This document shows, in pieces, positions 12,228 to 22,500 of a stretch of 64,000 nt of DNA. The translations under genes and the position numbers were made by a program. The notes under the pieces are model-generated. The model saw only the letters and a list, made by a program, of their open reading frames with translations, made no database searches and had not been told where the DNA came from. How positions within the stretch are numbered: position 1 is the stretch's first letter; every line of letters begins with the position of its first letter. This DNA comes from Minwuiaceae bacterium (GTDB lineage Bacteria; Pseudomonadota; Alphaproteobacteria; Minwuiales; Minwuiaceae), in contig JANQEE010000006.1 of assembly GCA_028278525.1 (NCBI GenBank), positions 1 to 64,000 on the forward strand, given 5' to 3'.

Positions 12228-13325
12228 ATGCGGTCTGCAACGGTGCGCTATCTGGACGGTAAGTCCGCGGCGGCCAGGGCGGTCACGGCGGAATTGGAGC
12301 TCAGCCGGCTGGCGGTCTATGACGATGGCGACGGCGTGTTGTCGCGCTGGCCCCTGGACTCGCTGCATAGCGTGGACCGATGGACGGTTGCCCGCGGACC
12401 GCTTCGCCTGGGCGTCCGGGGCGAGCCAGGGGTGCGCCTGATTGTCGAGGACCACGCCTTTCGGCAAACCCTCCTGTCGGCGGCGCCGAACGCCGGCCGG
12501 CCGCCGAAGCGTCCGCTGCCGCCCGCGTTGAAACGCCTGTCGATCATGGGCGCGGCGATGGCCGCGGCTTTCACAGCTTTGTTCGTCGCGGCGCCCTGGT
12601 ACGCCGGGCCCGTAACCGAACTGATTCCGCTGTCCTGGGAAAGGCAGTTCGGCGAGCAGGTCTCAGACCTGATTAATACGAATGCCGGCTGGGGCGTGTG
12701 CGAGAGCGAAGCTGGAAACGCGGCGCTCGACCGATTATCGAACCGGCTGGCGGCGAGCGCCGGCCTGAGTTACGTGCCTACGGTCACGGTCGTCTCGTTA
12801 CCGCAGAACAATGCCTTTGTCGTACCGGGCGGATACATCACCCTATTGAGCGGCCTGATCGAGCAATCGACGTCGCCCGACGAGGTTGTCGGCGTCGTGG
12901 CGCACGAATTCGGCCATGCCATAGAGCGGCATTCGTTGAAACGCCTCGTGCGGGCCAACGCCCGGTCCGTCCTGCTGGGCGCCATGCTGGGCGGCAGTAC
13001 CTTGATCGCCAGACAGATCGCCGAGGCCGGCGCTTCGCTGTGGGAATTGCAGTACAGCCGGGAGGCGGAAGAAGAGGCCGATCGCATCGCCGTGGATATT
13101 CTACGCCGGGCCGGCATCACGACGGCGGGGCTGAAACGCTGGTTCGGGCGGCTGGCCGAAGAGGAAGGCGCGGAAACGGGGACGGACGATCAATCAACGC
13201 CGGCGACCAACTATTTCAGCACCCACCCGTCCACGCTCGCCCGTTTCCAGGACGTGCCGGTCTATGCCGGCGATCAGGGGCTGGACGATAGCGAATGGCA
13301 GGCGATTAGGACGATCTGCGACTAG
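12228..13325 (+). CDS. M48-family membrane metalloprotease
   Basis: This 365-residue protein has a cytoplasmic-looking N-terminal domain (1-95), one membrane segment near residues 103-125, and an M48 peptidase domain. The zinc site is VVAHEFGHAIERHS (HExxH, near residues 225-230), with the third ligand Glu in YSREAEEEADRIAVD. The family includes BepA and HtpX and degrades or chaperones damaged envelope proteins. Start codon and spacing indicate an operon with the DUF898 gene. It ends two bases before the convergent glycosyltransferase gene's stop. Confidence 0.88.
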   Translation: MRSATVRYLDGKSAAARAVTAELELSRLAVYDDGDGVLSRWPLDSLHSVDRWTVARGPLRLGVRGEPGVRLIVEDHAFRQTLLSAAPNAGRPPKRPLPPALKRLSIMGAAMAAAFTALFVAAPWYAGPVTELIPLSWERQFGEQVSDLINTNAGWGVCESEAGNAALDRLSNRLAASAGLSYVPTVTVVSLPQNNAFVVPGGYITLLSGLIEQSTSPDEVVGVVAHEFGHAIERHSLKRLVRANARSVLLGAMLGGSTLIARQIAEAGASLWELQYSREAEEEADRIAVDILRRAGITTAGLKRWFGRLAEEEGAETGTDDQSTPATNYFSTHPSTLARFQDVPVYAGDQGLDDSEWQAIRTICD

Positions 13326-13326
13326 C

Positions 13327-14508
13327 CTACCTGCTGTTCAACAGTTCCCCGTAGATCTCCAGGGTGCGATGGCACATCTGCCGCTTCGAGAAGGCGCCTT
13401 CGACATGCTGGCGCGCATCGGCGGCCACTGCGCTGCGGGCCGCCTGGTCCATATTCAGTGCGGTGGTCAGGGCGGCGGCCAGGGCGTCTGCGTCGCCGGG
13501 CGGCACCAGCCATCCCGTTCGGCCTTCCAGGATGGTTTCCCGGGCGCTGCCGTGGTCGGACGCGATGACCGGCCGGCCCATGGCCTGCGCCTCTATCGGG
13601 ACGCGGGAAAACCCGGCCGGGACGGTCGTCGGGCAGACCACGACATCCGCCAGCATGTAGGCGGCAGCCATATCGGAACAGCGGTCGCGTAAGCGAACCA
13701 CCCGCTCCAGCCCGCGCTCGCTGACCTGTTTTTCGAGCTGCTCGCGGAATTGCCCGCGGTCCGCGTCGGCGCCGGCCATCAGCGCGACCATGTCGTTGCG
13801 GTTCAGTTTGGCCAGGGCATCCATCAGTACCGATTGGCCGTTCTGCGGGGCGAAATCCGCCGGTAGAAGAACGACCGAGAGGCCATCGGGCAGCCGCCAT
13901 TCGTTCGCCAGTTGAATCTGCCGTTCGGCGCTGACCGCCGTGGCATCGAAGATGCTGAAGTCGATGCCGCGATGCACGGTCTGCAGCCGCGCGTCGTCCA
14001 GTCCGTAAGTGGTGCGCAGGTGGTCTGCGATGTAATCGGACACCGCGATGACCCGGTCCGCCCTGGTCATGCGGCGGTTGTACAGCTTCTTGATCGGGTT
14101 GCCGGTCGGGTAGGTGGTATGCACCGTGGTGACGAAAGGCACGCCGGTGCGGCGCGCCACGACTTCCAGGCTCAATGTCAGCGCCCGGCTTCTGGCATGC
14201 ACGATGTCGACGCCGCGGGCGCGGATCAGGCCTTCCAATTGGCCGCGCTGGCGCATGATGCGGAAGGGATTGCGGCTGTCGATCGGCAAGGTGATGTGCT
14301 CGGCGCCGCCGCGCTCCAATTCGTGGACCATGCGGCCGCCGGACGATGCGACAAGGGATTCCCAGCCCGATTGCGCCGCCGCGACCGCCACGTCGACCGC
14401 GGCTCGTTCCGCGCCGCCCGCTTCGAGCGCGGGAAGCACCTGCAACAGCACGGGACGCTCGCGTTCCGCCGCGTCCTGCGCGGTGTTAAGGTCTGCCGTT
14501 TCCTGCAT
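13327..14508 (-). CDS. Glycosyltransferase, family 4 (GT-B)
   Basis: This 393-residue protein has a GT-B fold. The N-terminal domain has a glycine-rich loop (LPALEAGGAERAAVDVA) and HARSRALTLSLEVV. The C-terminal donor-binding domain has ADVVVCPTTVPAGFSRVPIEAQAMGRPVIASDHGSA, containing the E-x7-E-like site of retaining GT4 enzymes. It probably transfers a sugar in LPS or polysaccharide synthesis. The chosen start at MQETADLN leaves 18 bases before the divergent hydrolase gene; an upstream start would overlap that gene. Confidence 0.85.
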   Translation of the reverse strand: MQETADLNTAQDAAERERPVLLQVLPALEAGGAERAAVDVAVAAAQSGWESLVASSGGRMVHELERGGAEHITLPIDSRNPFRIMRQRGQLEGLIRARGVDIVHARSRALTLSLEVVARRTGVPFVTTVHTTYPTGNPIKKLYNRRMTRADRVIAVSDYIADHLRTTYGLDDARLQTVHRGIDFSIFDATAVSAERQIQLANEWRLPDGLSVVLLPADFAPQNGQSVLMDALAKLNRNDMVALMAGADADRGQFREQLEKQVSERGLERVVRLRDRCSDMAAAYMLADVVVCPTTVPAGFSRVPIEAQAMGRPVIASDHGSARETILEGRTGWLVPPGDADALAAALTTALNMDQAARSAVAADARQHVEGAFSKRQMCHRTLEIYGELLNSR

Positions 14509-14526
14509 CCTGGATGACGTGCCGCA

Positions 14527-15282
14527 ATGAACGAAACCGTTGAACCCAGTTTCCTGATTCGCCCCGACGGGACGGCTATCGCGTATCACGCCAAAGCGGG
14601 AAAGTCACCCGGTGTAATATTCTGCGGCGGTTTCATGTCCGACATGACGGGCACGAAAGCGACGGCGCTGGAACGGCATTGCGCCGACACGGGACGGGCT
14701 TTCGTGCGCTTCGATTACCAGGGGCACGGGCAGTCGTCCGGTGCATTTACCGACGGTACGGTCGGCCGCTGGACGGAGGATGCGCTGGCGGTCCTGGACG
14801 AGGTTGCGAGCGGGCCGCAGATCGTCGTCGGCTCTTCGATGGGCGGCTGGATCATGCTGTTGATGGCCCTGGCGCGGCCGGAAAGGGTGGCTGGGCTGGT
14901 CGGGATCGCAGCGGCGCCCGACTTCGTGGTGCGGATGTGGGAGGAGTTTCCAGACGACGTCAAACGGCAGCTCGAGACCGAGGGTGTCTATGCGCGACCG
15001 TCGCAATATTCGGACGATCCGTATCAGATCACGATGCGCCTGATCGAGGACGGCCGCGACCATTGCCTGTTGGATAAAAAGCCGATCGCGATCGATTGTC
15101 CGGTGCGGCTGCTGCACGGCATGCAGGACCCGGACGTGCCGTGGCGGCATTCGCTGACCGTGGCGGAGGCGCTGGCCTCCGACGACGTCGTGGTGACGTT
15201 GGTCAAGAACGGCGATCACCGGCTGTCGGAACCGGAAGATATCGCCCGACTGATCGAAACCGTCGATACGCTTGCCGGTTAA
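14527..15282 (+). CDS. Alpha/beta hydrolase
   Basis: This 251-residue cytosolic protein has an alpha/beta-hydrolase fold. The nucleophile elbow is GSSMGG (near residue 100), with an oxyanion-type FCGGFMSDM loop, an acid in GMQDPDVPW, and a catalytic His in NGDHRLS. It resembles bacterial relatives of the thioesterase ABHD10/BAAT-like group. The substrate is unknown. Its last four bases overlap the convergent SDR gene end. Confidence 0.83.
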   Translation: MNETVEPSFLIRPDGTAIAYHAKAGKSPGVIFCGGFMSDMTGTKATALERHCADTGRAFVRFDYQGHGQSSGAFTDGTVGRWTEDALAVLDEVASGPQIVVGSSMGGWIMLLMALARPERVAGLVGIAAAPDFVVRMWEEFPDDVKRQLETEGVYARPSQYSDDPYQITMRLIEDGRDHCLLDKKPIAIDCPVRLLHGMQDPDVPWRHSLTVAEALASDDVVVTLVKNGDHRLSEPEDIARLIETVDTLAG

Positions 15283-16160
15283 GCCGAGCCGATCAGGGCG
15301 CGAAGGCCTTCGCGATAGGTGGGATAGGCCAGATCGACGCCGAGTTCTTGTTTGATCCGGTCGTTGCGCACCCGCTTGTTGTCGGCATAGAAGCTGCGGC
15401 CCATGTCCGTCATCTCTGCCTCCTCGAACGGAATCTCCGGCGGCGGCTCGATGCCGAGCAGGTCGCAGGCATAGGCGACAACGTCCTGCGGCGGCGCGGC
15501 CTCGTCGTCGCAGACATTGTAAGCCCGGCCTGGATCTGGTTTTTCGATTGAGGCTTCGAGTACGGTTGCGATGTCGTCGACATGTGTTCGAGAAAAGACT
15601 TGGCCCTGCTTTACCACGCGGCGGGCGCGGCCGGCGCGCACCTGCTCGACCTGGTTACGGCCGGGCCCGTAAATGCCGGCGAGCCGGAACAGGTGAACCG
15701 GCAGAGCGTGATCGCGCCACAGTTCGAGCCAGCGGTCTTCGGCAGCCACGCGGCGGCGGCCGCGTTCGCCGGTCGGCGTGAGGTCGCTGTCCTCGTCCAC
15801 CCAGCCGCCGTTCCGCGTGCCGTAGACGCCGGTTGTCGACAGATAGCCGATCCACGGCGCGCGGTCGCCGGCCAGGGCGGCGATGTCCGTGCGGTGCTGA
15901 TTCAGCACCGGGTCTCCCGCCGCGTCGGGCGGTACGGAACTGAGAATACAGGTTGCGCCGTCGAGCGCGGCCGACGCATCGTCGAGCGGTCGGTCGCGAT
16001 CGAAAAGATGCGCCGCGACACCGTCGCCCCGCAGTTTGTCGCGTTTTTCTTCCGTCCGGCAGGTCGCGGCGATGGACCAGCCCCTACCGCGCAGGCGAGA
16101 GGCCAGCACCCGCGCGGTAAACCCGAACCCGAAACAGAACAGGCGCTTGGATTGCGTCAC
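15279..16160 (-). CDS. SDR-family NAD(P)-dependent epimerase/reductase
   Basis: This 293-residue Rossmann protein begins with FCFGFGFTARVLASRLRGRG, an unusual GxGxxA-type dinucleotide loop. It continues with YLSTTGVYGTRNGGWVDE, the extended-SDR serine-x-x-tyrosine-like region, and FRLAGIYGPGRN. It resembles YeeZ-type NAD-dependent epimerases of unknown substrate. The start codon GTG overlaps the stop of the upstream gene at 16157 in a GTGA arrangement, so it is probably translated from the same message. Confidence 0.8.
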   Translation of the reverse strand: MTQSKRLFCFGFGFTARVLASRLRGRGWSIAATCRTEEKRDKLRGDGVAAHLFDRDRPLDDASAALDGATCILSSVPPDAAGDPVLNQHRTDIAALAGDRAPWIGYLSTTGVYGTRNGGWVDEDSDLTPTGERGRRRVAAEDRWLELWRDHALPVHLFRLAGIYGPGRNQVEQVRAGRARRVVKQGQVFSRTHVDDIATVLEASIEKPDPGRAYNVCDDEAAPPQDVVAYACDLLGIEPPPEIPFEEAEMTDMGRSFYADNKRVRNDRIKQELGVDLAYPTYREGLRALIGSA

Positions 16161-16858
16161 GGTGTTGACGACAGAATGACCGTGGCGCTGAGCTTGGCTT
16201 TGGCGGACACCGCGACCGCGTCGCCGGGCGCCATGGCGGATTTCGTCTCGGCCCGCATGGTCTGGCGAGGGCGCTGATCGAACATTGCATTGGCCTCCAA
16301 TCCGGTGCCGACGAAATCTATCCGGTGCACACGAAACGGCCGGCCCGGATAGATCTGTTTCAAGTTGTTGAGTTCCTCGCTTACCTGCCGGTAGATCTCG
16401 GCCCGCAGCTTGGCGATGGTGGCCTGCCGTTCGGCCAGCGTCGGGGTGAAGTCGATATAGCGGATGGCGGCCTGCAGGCCGGGCGCGCTGGCGTCCCGGG
16501 CCTTGTCGTAAAGTCCGCCGAGCTGGCCTTGCGACAGGCGCCCTTCAGCCACAACCTGCCAACGCTCCAGACCCGCCTGGTCGCGGCTCTGCTGGAAATT
16601 GGTGATCCGCCATGTGGCGCCGGCGGCGATCTTGTCCAGCATTTCCAGCACACGAGCCCGCACGGTGTCCGAATCCGCGCCGTCGAAAGCGGCGTCGACG
16701 GCAACATGGACGGTGGCGCTTTCGGTCTTCACCCAATCTTCCACTTCCAACGTCAGGACGACGTCATCCTGGATCGGCCTAGCCTCGTCCGCATGCGCCA
16801 TCCCGGCCAGAGGCGAGACAAGCAGCAACGTTCCCAACAGCAAACCCGCGATCTTCAT
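16157..16858 (-). CDS. Exported protein of unknown function
   Basis: The 233-residue product starts MKIAGLLLGTLLLVSPLAGMAHA, a clear Sec signal peptide with a likely cut after AHA. The mature part is a mixed alpha/beta protein of about 210 residues that ends in a run of small residues (KAKLSATVILSS). I do not recognise the family. The long helix ATIAKLRAEIYRQVSEELNNL followed by beta strands loosely recalls periplasmic SIMPL-domain proteins, but no diagnostic motif is present. The start at 16858 was chosen over a frame extension because the signal peptide begins there. Confidence 0.7.
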   Translation of the reverse strand: MKIAGLLLGTLLLVSPLAGMAHADEARPIQDDVVLTLEVEDWVKTESATVHVAVDAAFDGADSDTVRARVLEMLDKIAAGATWRITNFQQSRDQAGLERWQVVAEGRLSQGQLGGLYDKARDASAPGLQAAIRYIDFTPTLAERQATIAKLRAEIYRQVSEELNNLKQIYPGRPFRVHRIDFVGTGLEANAMFDQRPRQTMRAETKSAMAPGDAVAVSAKAKLSATVILSSTP

Positions 16859-16959
16859 GACAACACTCCATTGAACTGATTTAACGCCGGATCTAGGTAG
16901 CGAAAGCGGCAAAACTATGGCTTGCGGGGCAGCAGCAGGGCGCCCAAGTTTAGCTGCAG

Positions 16960-17724
16960 ATGATACGGAACCAATTATACAGGACGATAACGGGATTGGT
17001 CGCGCTGGTTGCGGTTCTGATCGCGGCTATGCCGGTCCACGCCCAGCAGTACGTCCGATATGACGATTGCCTCGCGCTCAGCGAGACCAAGCCGGAGGAA
17101 GCATTCGAGACGGCGCTGGCCTGGCGCGACGCCGGCGGAGGCGTTCCGGCCAGGCATTGCGCCGCGGTTGCGCTGATCTCGCTCGAACAGTACGAGCAGG
17201 CGGGCCTTCGCCTGGAGGCCTTGGCCGACGACATGGTTGCCGAACGTATCGACCTTCGAACCGAGGTTCTGTCCCAGGCCGGCAATGCGTGGCTGCTGGC
17301 CGGCAACAACGCGCGCGCTGTCGCGACTTTCACGGCGGCCCTGGATCTCGCGCCGGAAGACGCGGATTTGCTGATCGATCGGGGCCGGGCGCTGGCGGCG
17401 GCTGAGAATTACGGCGAGGCCTTCTCCGACCTGGACCGGGCCCTGGCGTTCGATCCGACCCGCGCCGATGCGCTGGTCTATCGCGCGGCCGCGCGGCGGC
17501 AACTCGACGACACGGACCGGGCGATGGAGGATATCGAGCTTGCCCTGGCGCTGGAGCCGCTGGCGGTCGACGCCCTTGTCGAGCGCGGCATCCTGCTCAG
17601 GCTTGGCGGCGATGACGCCGGCGCGCGCGCCGATTGGCTGAGAGTGCTGGAATTGTCACCGGATACGCCGGCGGGGGAAACCGCGCGCCGTAACCTGGAA
17701 CTTATGGACGTTAAGACCGAGTAG
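16960..17724 (+). CDS. Exported TPR-repeat protein
   Basis: This 254-residue protein starts with a signal peptide or anchor ([20 protein letters not shown], cut after AHA-like VHA). Several TPR motifs follow from about residue 75 to 240, for example [25 protein letters not shown], seen here by position, and [23 protein letters not shown] proteins in the periplasm usually scaffold partner proteins. The gene's last 14 bases overlap the end of convergent queG. Confidence 0.82.
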   Translation: MIRNQLYRTITGLVALVAVLIAAMPVHAQQYVRYDDCLALSETKPEEAFETALAWRDAGGGVPARHCAAVALISLEQYEQAGLRLEALADDMVAERIDLRTEVLSQAGNAWLLAGNNARAVATFTAALDLAPEDADLLIDRGRALAAAENYGEAFSDLDRALAFDPTRADALVYRAAARRQLDDTDRAMEDIELALALEPLAVDALVERGILLRLGGDDAGARADWLRVLELSPDTPAGETARRNLELMDVKTE

Positions 17725-18859
17725 CCAAGGCCCATTCGTCCCGTACCGTGGGATCGGTTTCGCCGGCTTGATGCCGGTTTTTCAACTCGGCGAATTGCGC
17801 TGGCTGCATCAGGCGCGACAGAGCCCAAATCGCCATCGCGCGGACCAGCGGCGACGGGTCGTCCAGAAGCGGTAGGGCCGTCGGCGCCGCTTCCGGGCGG
17901 CCACTGTTGCCGAGCGCAATCAAAACATTGCGCACGAAGCGATCGCGGCCGGTACGTTTAACAGGGCTGCCGGCAAACAGGGTACGGAATGCCGCATCGT
18001 CGAGTCGGGCAAGGTCTTCCAGCAGCGGCGCCATGAGCGACGCACGCGGGTGCAGCGCCTGCTCTCGGGCGGTCGCCGCATATTTGTTCCAGGGACAGAC
18101 GGCCAGACAATCGTCGCAGCCGTAAATTCGGTTGCCGATGGCGGCGCGGAACTCTCTCGGAATGTGGCCTTTGTGCTCGATCGTAAGGTAGGAGATGCAG
18201 CGCCTTGCATCGAGCTGATAGGGCGTCGGGAACGCATCCGTCGGGCAAACATCCAGGCAACGGCGGCAGGTGCCGCAATGGTCGGCCTCCGGTTCGTCGG
18301 GTGGAAGATCCAGGGTTGTGAAGATGGCCCCGAGGAACAGCCACGACCCATGGTTTCGGCTGACCAGATTGGTGTGTTTTCCCTGCCAACCGAGCCCTGC
18401 CGCTTGCGCCAGCGGTTTCTCCATCACCGGCGCCGTGTCGACGAAGACTTTCAGTTGGCAGTCGTGCGTATCGCCGAGCCAGCGGCCGATGCGCTTCAGT
18501 CGCTTCTTGACCACGTCGTGGTAATCGCGGCCGCGCGCATAAACCGACACGTTGCCGATATCGCGCCGTTTCAGCATGCGCATCGGGTCTTCGGCCGGGC
18601 CGTAGTTGAGGCCGAGCATGACGATGCTGCGCGCCTCCGGCCAAAGCGCGTTGGGGTGGCTGCGGCGTTCGGCCTTGTCGGCGAGCCAGTCCATATCGCC
18701 ATGGCGGCCGAGCTCGATGAAGCTTTCGAATTGCTTTCCGGCGTGGGCGATGGCGTCGGGCGCAGTTACGCCGACCGTGTCGAACCCGACATCATGGGCG
18801 AACGCGATAATCTGCTGCTTGGTCGTTTTCGAGGTCGGCTCAGAAATCGAGGTCGGCAT
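17711..18859 (-). CDS. queG: Epoxyqueuosine reductase
   Basis: QueG carries out the last step of queuosine synthesis, reducing epoxyqueuosine in tRNA with cobalamin and two 4Fe-4S clusters. The 382-residue protein has the N-terminal substrate/cobalamin domain, the two ferredoxin motifs [16 protein letters not shown] and [14 protein letters not shown], and a C-terminal HEAT-like segment ([20 protein letters not shown]). The length is normal. Its start overlaps the end of the upstream GST gene by 20 bases. Confidence 0.95.
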   Translation of the reverse strand: MPTSISEPTSKTTKQQIIAFAHDVGFDTVGVTAPDAIAHAGKQFESFIELGRHGDMDWLADKAERRSHPNALWPEARSIVMLGLNYGPAEDPMRMLKRRDIGNVSVYARGRDYHDVVKKRLKRIGRWLGDTHDCQLKVFVDTAPVMEKPLAQAAGLGWQGKHTNLVSRNHGSWLFLGAIFTTLDLPPDEPEADHCGTCRRCLDVCPTDAFPTPYQLDARRCISYLTIEHKGHIPREFRAAIGNRIYGCDDCLAVCPWNKYAATAREQALHPRASLMAPLLEDLARLDDAAFRTLFAGSPVKRTGRDRFVRNVLIALGNSGRPEAAPTALPLLDDPSPLVRAMAIWALSRLMQPAQFAELKNRHQAGETDPTVRDEWALATRS

Positions 18860-19508
18860 AATGCTTGGGCGGCGGCCGGCCCGGGATGTGGTCGGCCAGC
18901 AGCGGGCGGAATGCCGGCCTGGATTTGACGCGGGCGTACCAGTCCTTGGCCTCCGGATGTTCGTCCCACGGCACGTCGCCCAGATAGTCGACGCAGGAGA
19001 GGTGCGCCGCGGCGGTAATGTCGGCCATGCTGAAATGGTCGCCGGCCAGCCAGGTCCGGCGTTCCGACAGATAGCCGATATATTGTAGGTGGTAGTGAAT
19101 GTTGTGCTTGCCGGCGCGGATTACCGACGAGTCCGGTTCGCCTTCGCCGCGGATTTTCCGCATCACCTTTTCGTCGACCAGATTGACGGTGACCTCGGAG
19201 CCGAACTTGAGGTCGAACCAGCTCACCAACCGCCTGGTTTCGCCCCGGGCGGCGGGATCCGGCCCGATCAGCGGCCGGTCCGTATAGGCTTCGTCGAGGA
19301 ACTCGCAGATCGGCGACGAATCGATCAGCACCGTGCCTTCGGGTTCGACCAGTACCGGCACCTGGCCGGCGGGATTGATGGCCAGGAAATCGGGCCGGCG
19401 TTCCCACACCCGTTCGATCCTAAGCTCGCAATCCAAACCTTTCTCGGTCAGCGCCAAGCGGACTTTCCGAGAATAAGGCGATAGCCAAAGATGATAGAGC
19501 GTCCGCAT
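18840..19508 (-). CDS. Glutathione S-transferase family protein
   Basis: This 222-residue protein has a thioredoxin-like N-terminal domain ([20 protein letters not shown], with Ser at the usual catalytic position and the cis-proline segment GQVPVLVE), then an all-helical C-terminal domain with [17 protein letters not shown]. This is the GST fold. It probably binds glutathione; the substrate is unknown. It overlaps the queG start, so the two are likely co-transcribed. Confidence 0.9.
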   Translation of the reverse strand: MRTLYHLWLSPYSRKVRLALTEKGLDCELRIERVWERRPDFLAINPAGQVPVLVEPEGTVLIDSSPICEFLDEAYTDRPLIGPDPAARGETRRLVSWFDLKFGSEVTVNLVDEKVMRKIRGEGEPDSSVIRAGKHNIHYHLQYIGYLSERRTWLAGDHFSMADITAAAHLSCVDYLGDVPWDEHPEAKDWYARVKSRPAFRPLLADHIPGRPPPKHYADLDF

Positions 19509-19583
19509 AACAAGACGTTATAGACGAACGTCGTCCGGTTATAAACGATGTTACGCGCTTGCCCGGTTCCCGATATCGAGCGT

Positions 19584-22500
19584 TCAAGCGCGTTCGCGCT
19601 GCCCTTCGTCGGTCAACGGATGCTCGATCCGGTCGACCATTTCCTTCGGACAAACCTGCCAGAACCGTCCGATTTCCAAGTCCCAGTCGGTCAGCAATTG
19701 TTCGGCGAAGGCGGAGGCCGTTTCGGCGGCATGTTCGGCGACCAGCGCCTTCAATTCGCCTTCCCAATAGCCGGACGCCAAGCGCTGGTAGACCACGTTG
19801 TCGTTGTTGACGTGGCTCTCGAACGTCTTGTCCGCGTCGTAGATGAACGCCATCCCGCCCGTCATGCCGGCGGCAAAGTTGTCGCCGACCGGCCCGAGGA
19901 TGACCGCGATACCGCCGGTCATGTATTCGCAGCCGTTGGCGCCGCAGCCTTCGACGACCGTCAGTGCGCCGGAATTGCGTACCGCGAACCGCTCGCCCGC
20001 CTGACCGGCGGCGAACATCTTGCCGCTGGTGGCGCCGTAGAGAACGGTGTTACCGATCACGGTGTTCTTGTTCGACGTCAGCGGGCTGGCCGGAGTCGGC
20101 CGCACCACGACCATGCCGCCGGACAATCCCTTGCCGACATAGTCGTTGGCGTCGCCGAATACCTCCAGCTTCAGGCCCTGGATGGCGAACGCGCCGAGCG
20201 ATTGACCGGCCGAGCCGCGCAGCCGCACGGTGATATGTCCCGGATCCAGCCCGCGCATGCCGAAGCGACGCACCAGTTTCGACGACAGCTTGGTGCCGAT
20301 CGCCCTGTGGGTGTTCCGGATGTTGTACTGAAGCTGCATTTTGACGCCTTCGGTGAATACCGACTCGGCGTCGTCGATCATCTGTTTGTCCAGGGTTTCC
20401 GGAACCTCGTTACGGCCTTCGATCGCGCAGTAGCGCGGGAGATCACCGTGGTCCGCCTGGGTCAACAGCGGATTGAGGTCCAGGTCGTCCAGGTGCGACG
20501 AACCGCGGCTGACCTGCGCCAGCAGGTCGGTGCGGCCGATGATCTCGTTCAGGCTGCGGTAGCCGAGCGTGGCGAGGATCTCGCGCACTTCCTCGGCGAT
20601 GAAGCTGATCAGGTTGACCACCTTTTCCGGCGTGCCTTCGAACTTGGCGCGCAGGTCTTCGCGCTGAGTGCAGATGCCGACCGGGCAGGTGTTGGAATGG
20701 CACTGGCGAACCAGGATGCAGCCCATGGCGACCAGCGCCGCGGTGCCGATGCCGAACTCTTCGCCGCCCATCATCGCGGCGATCACAACGTCGCGTCCGG
20801 TGCGGATGCCGCCGTCGACCCTGAGCTTCACCCGATGACGCAGGCGGTTCAGGGTCAGCAACTGGTTGGTTTCGGTCAGGCCCATTTCCCAGGGGACGCC
20901 GGCATATTTGATCGAAGTCTGCGGACTGGCGCCGGTGCCGCCGACATGGCCGGAAATCAGGATCACGTCCGCCTTTGCCTTGGCGACGCCGGCGGCGATG
21001 GTGCCGATGCCGCTTTCCGCGACCAGCTTGACGCAAACCTGGGCGTCCGGGTTGATCTGCTTCAGGTCGTAGATCAACTGCGCCAGGTCTTCGATCGAAT
21101 AAATGTCGTGGTGCGGCGGCGGCGATATCAGGGTGACCCCCGGCGTCGCGTGCCGGAGCCGGCCGATCTCTTCCGTCACCTTGAAGCCGGGAAGCTGGCC
21201 GCCTTCGCCGGGCTTCGCGCCCTGGGCGATCTTGATTTCCAACTCGCGGCAGTTGTTGAGGTACTCGGCGGTGACGCCGAACCGGCCGGAAGCGATCTGC
21301 TTGATCGGCGAGTTCGGGTTGTCGCCGTTCGGCCGCGGGCGGAACCGTTCCGGCCCTTCGCCGCCTTCGCCGGAATCCGACTTGGCGCCGATCCGGTTCA
21401 TCGCCACCGTCAGGGTTTCGTGCGCCTCCGGCCCCAAGGCGCCAAGCGACATGCCCGGCGTCACGAACCGCTTACGGATTTCGGTGATGGATTCCACCTC
21501 GTCCAGCGACACGGCCGGCCGGTCGGGCCGGAAATCGATCAGATCGCGCAGATTGATCGGCGGCAACTGGCCCATGCCGTTGCTGTAGGTCTTGTAGGTC
21601 GAATAGGACTCGCGTTCGACGGCCGTTTGCAAAGTGTGGATGAGCGAGCCTTCGAAGGCATGCACCTCGCCGCCCTTGCGCAGCTTGTACAGGCCGCCGA
21701 TCGGCAGCGCGATCACATCCGCTTCGTAGGCCCGCTGATGCAGGTTCAGGATTTTGTGCTGAATCCCGGCGAGGCCGATGCCGGAAATCCGGGACAGCAT
21801 GCCGGGGAAGAATTCGGCGACCAGCGAGCGGGACAGGCCGACGGCTTCGAAGTTGTAGCCGCCACGATAGGAACTGATGACCGAGATGCCCATCTTGGAC
21901 ATCACCTTCAGCAGCCCCTGGTCTACGGATTCCTTGTATCGGTCGATACAGGTCGCCAAGTCCAGATCGCCGAACAATCCACGGCGATGCCGGTCGACCA
22001 GACCTTCCTGCGCCAAATAAGCATTGACGGTTGTGGCGCCGACGCCGATCAGGACGGCGAAGTAATGCACATCCATGCATTCCGCGGATCGGACATTGAG
22101 CGACGTAAAGGTGCGCAGCCCCTGCCGCACCAGATGGGTGTGAACGCCGCCGGCGGCCAGGATCATCGGCATCGGCGCGCGGTCTGGCCTCATTGCCTCG
22201 TCGGTCAGGATGACGTGGGCGCAGCCTTCGCGGACTGCGTCCTCCGCTTCGCGCTGAACGCGGTGCAATTCGTTGCGGAGCGAATCCTCGCCGCCGTCAG
22301 TGGCGAAGGTGCAGTCGATCGTCGCGGCGGAATCGCCCAGGTGCTTTTGCAGCGCCAGGAATTCGCCGGTGGTCAAGACCGGGCTTTCCAACAACAAAAG
22401 GCTGGTCTGGCTCGGATCCTCGTCCAGCACGTTCTTCAGGTTGCCGAGCCGGGTCTTGAGGCTCATGACGCGCCGTTCGCGCAGTGAATCGATCGGCGGA

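Noticed and set aside
19548-22487. A 979-codon plus-strand frame
   Set aside because: It is exactly antisense to gltB, whose catalytic motifs are all present on the minus strand; the plus frame has His/Gln/Arg-rich composition typical of shadow frames.
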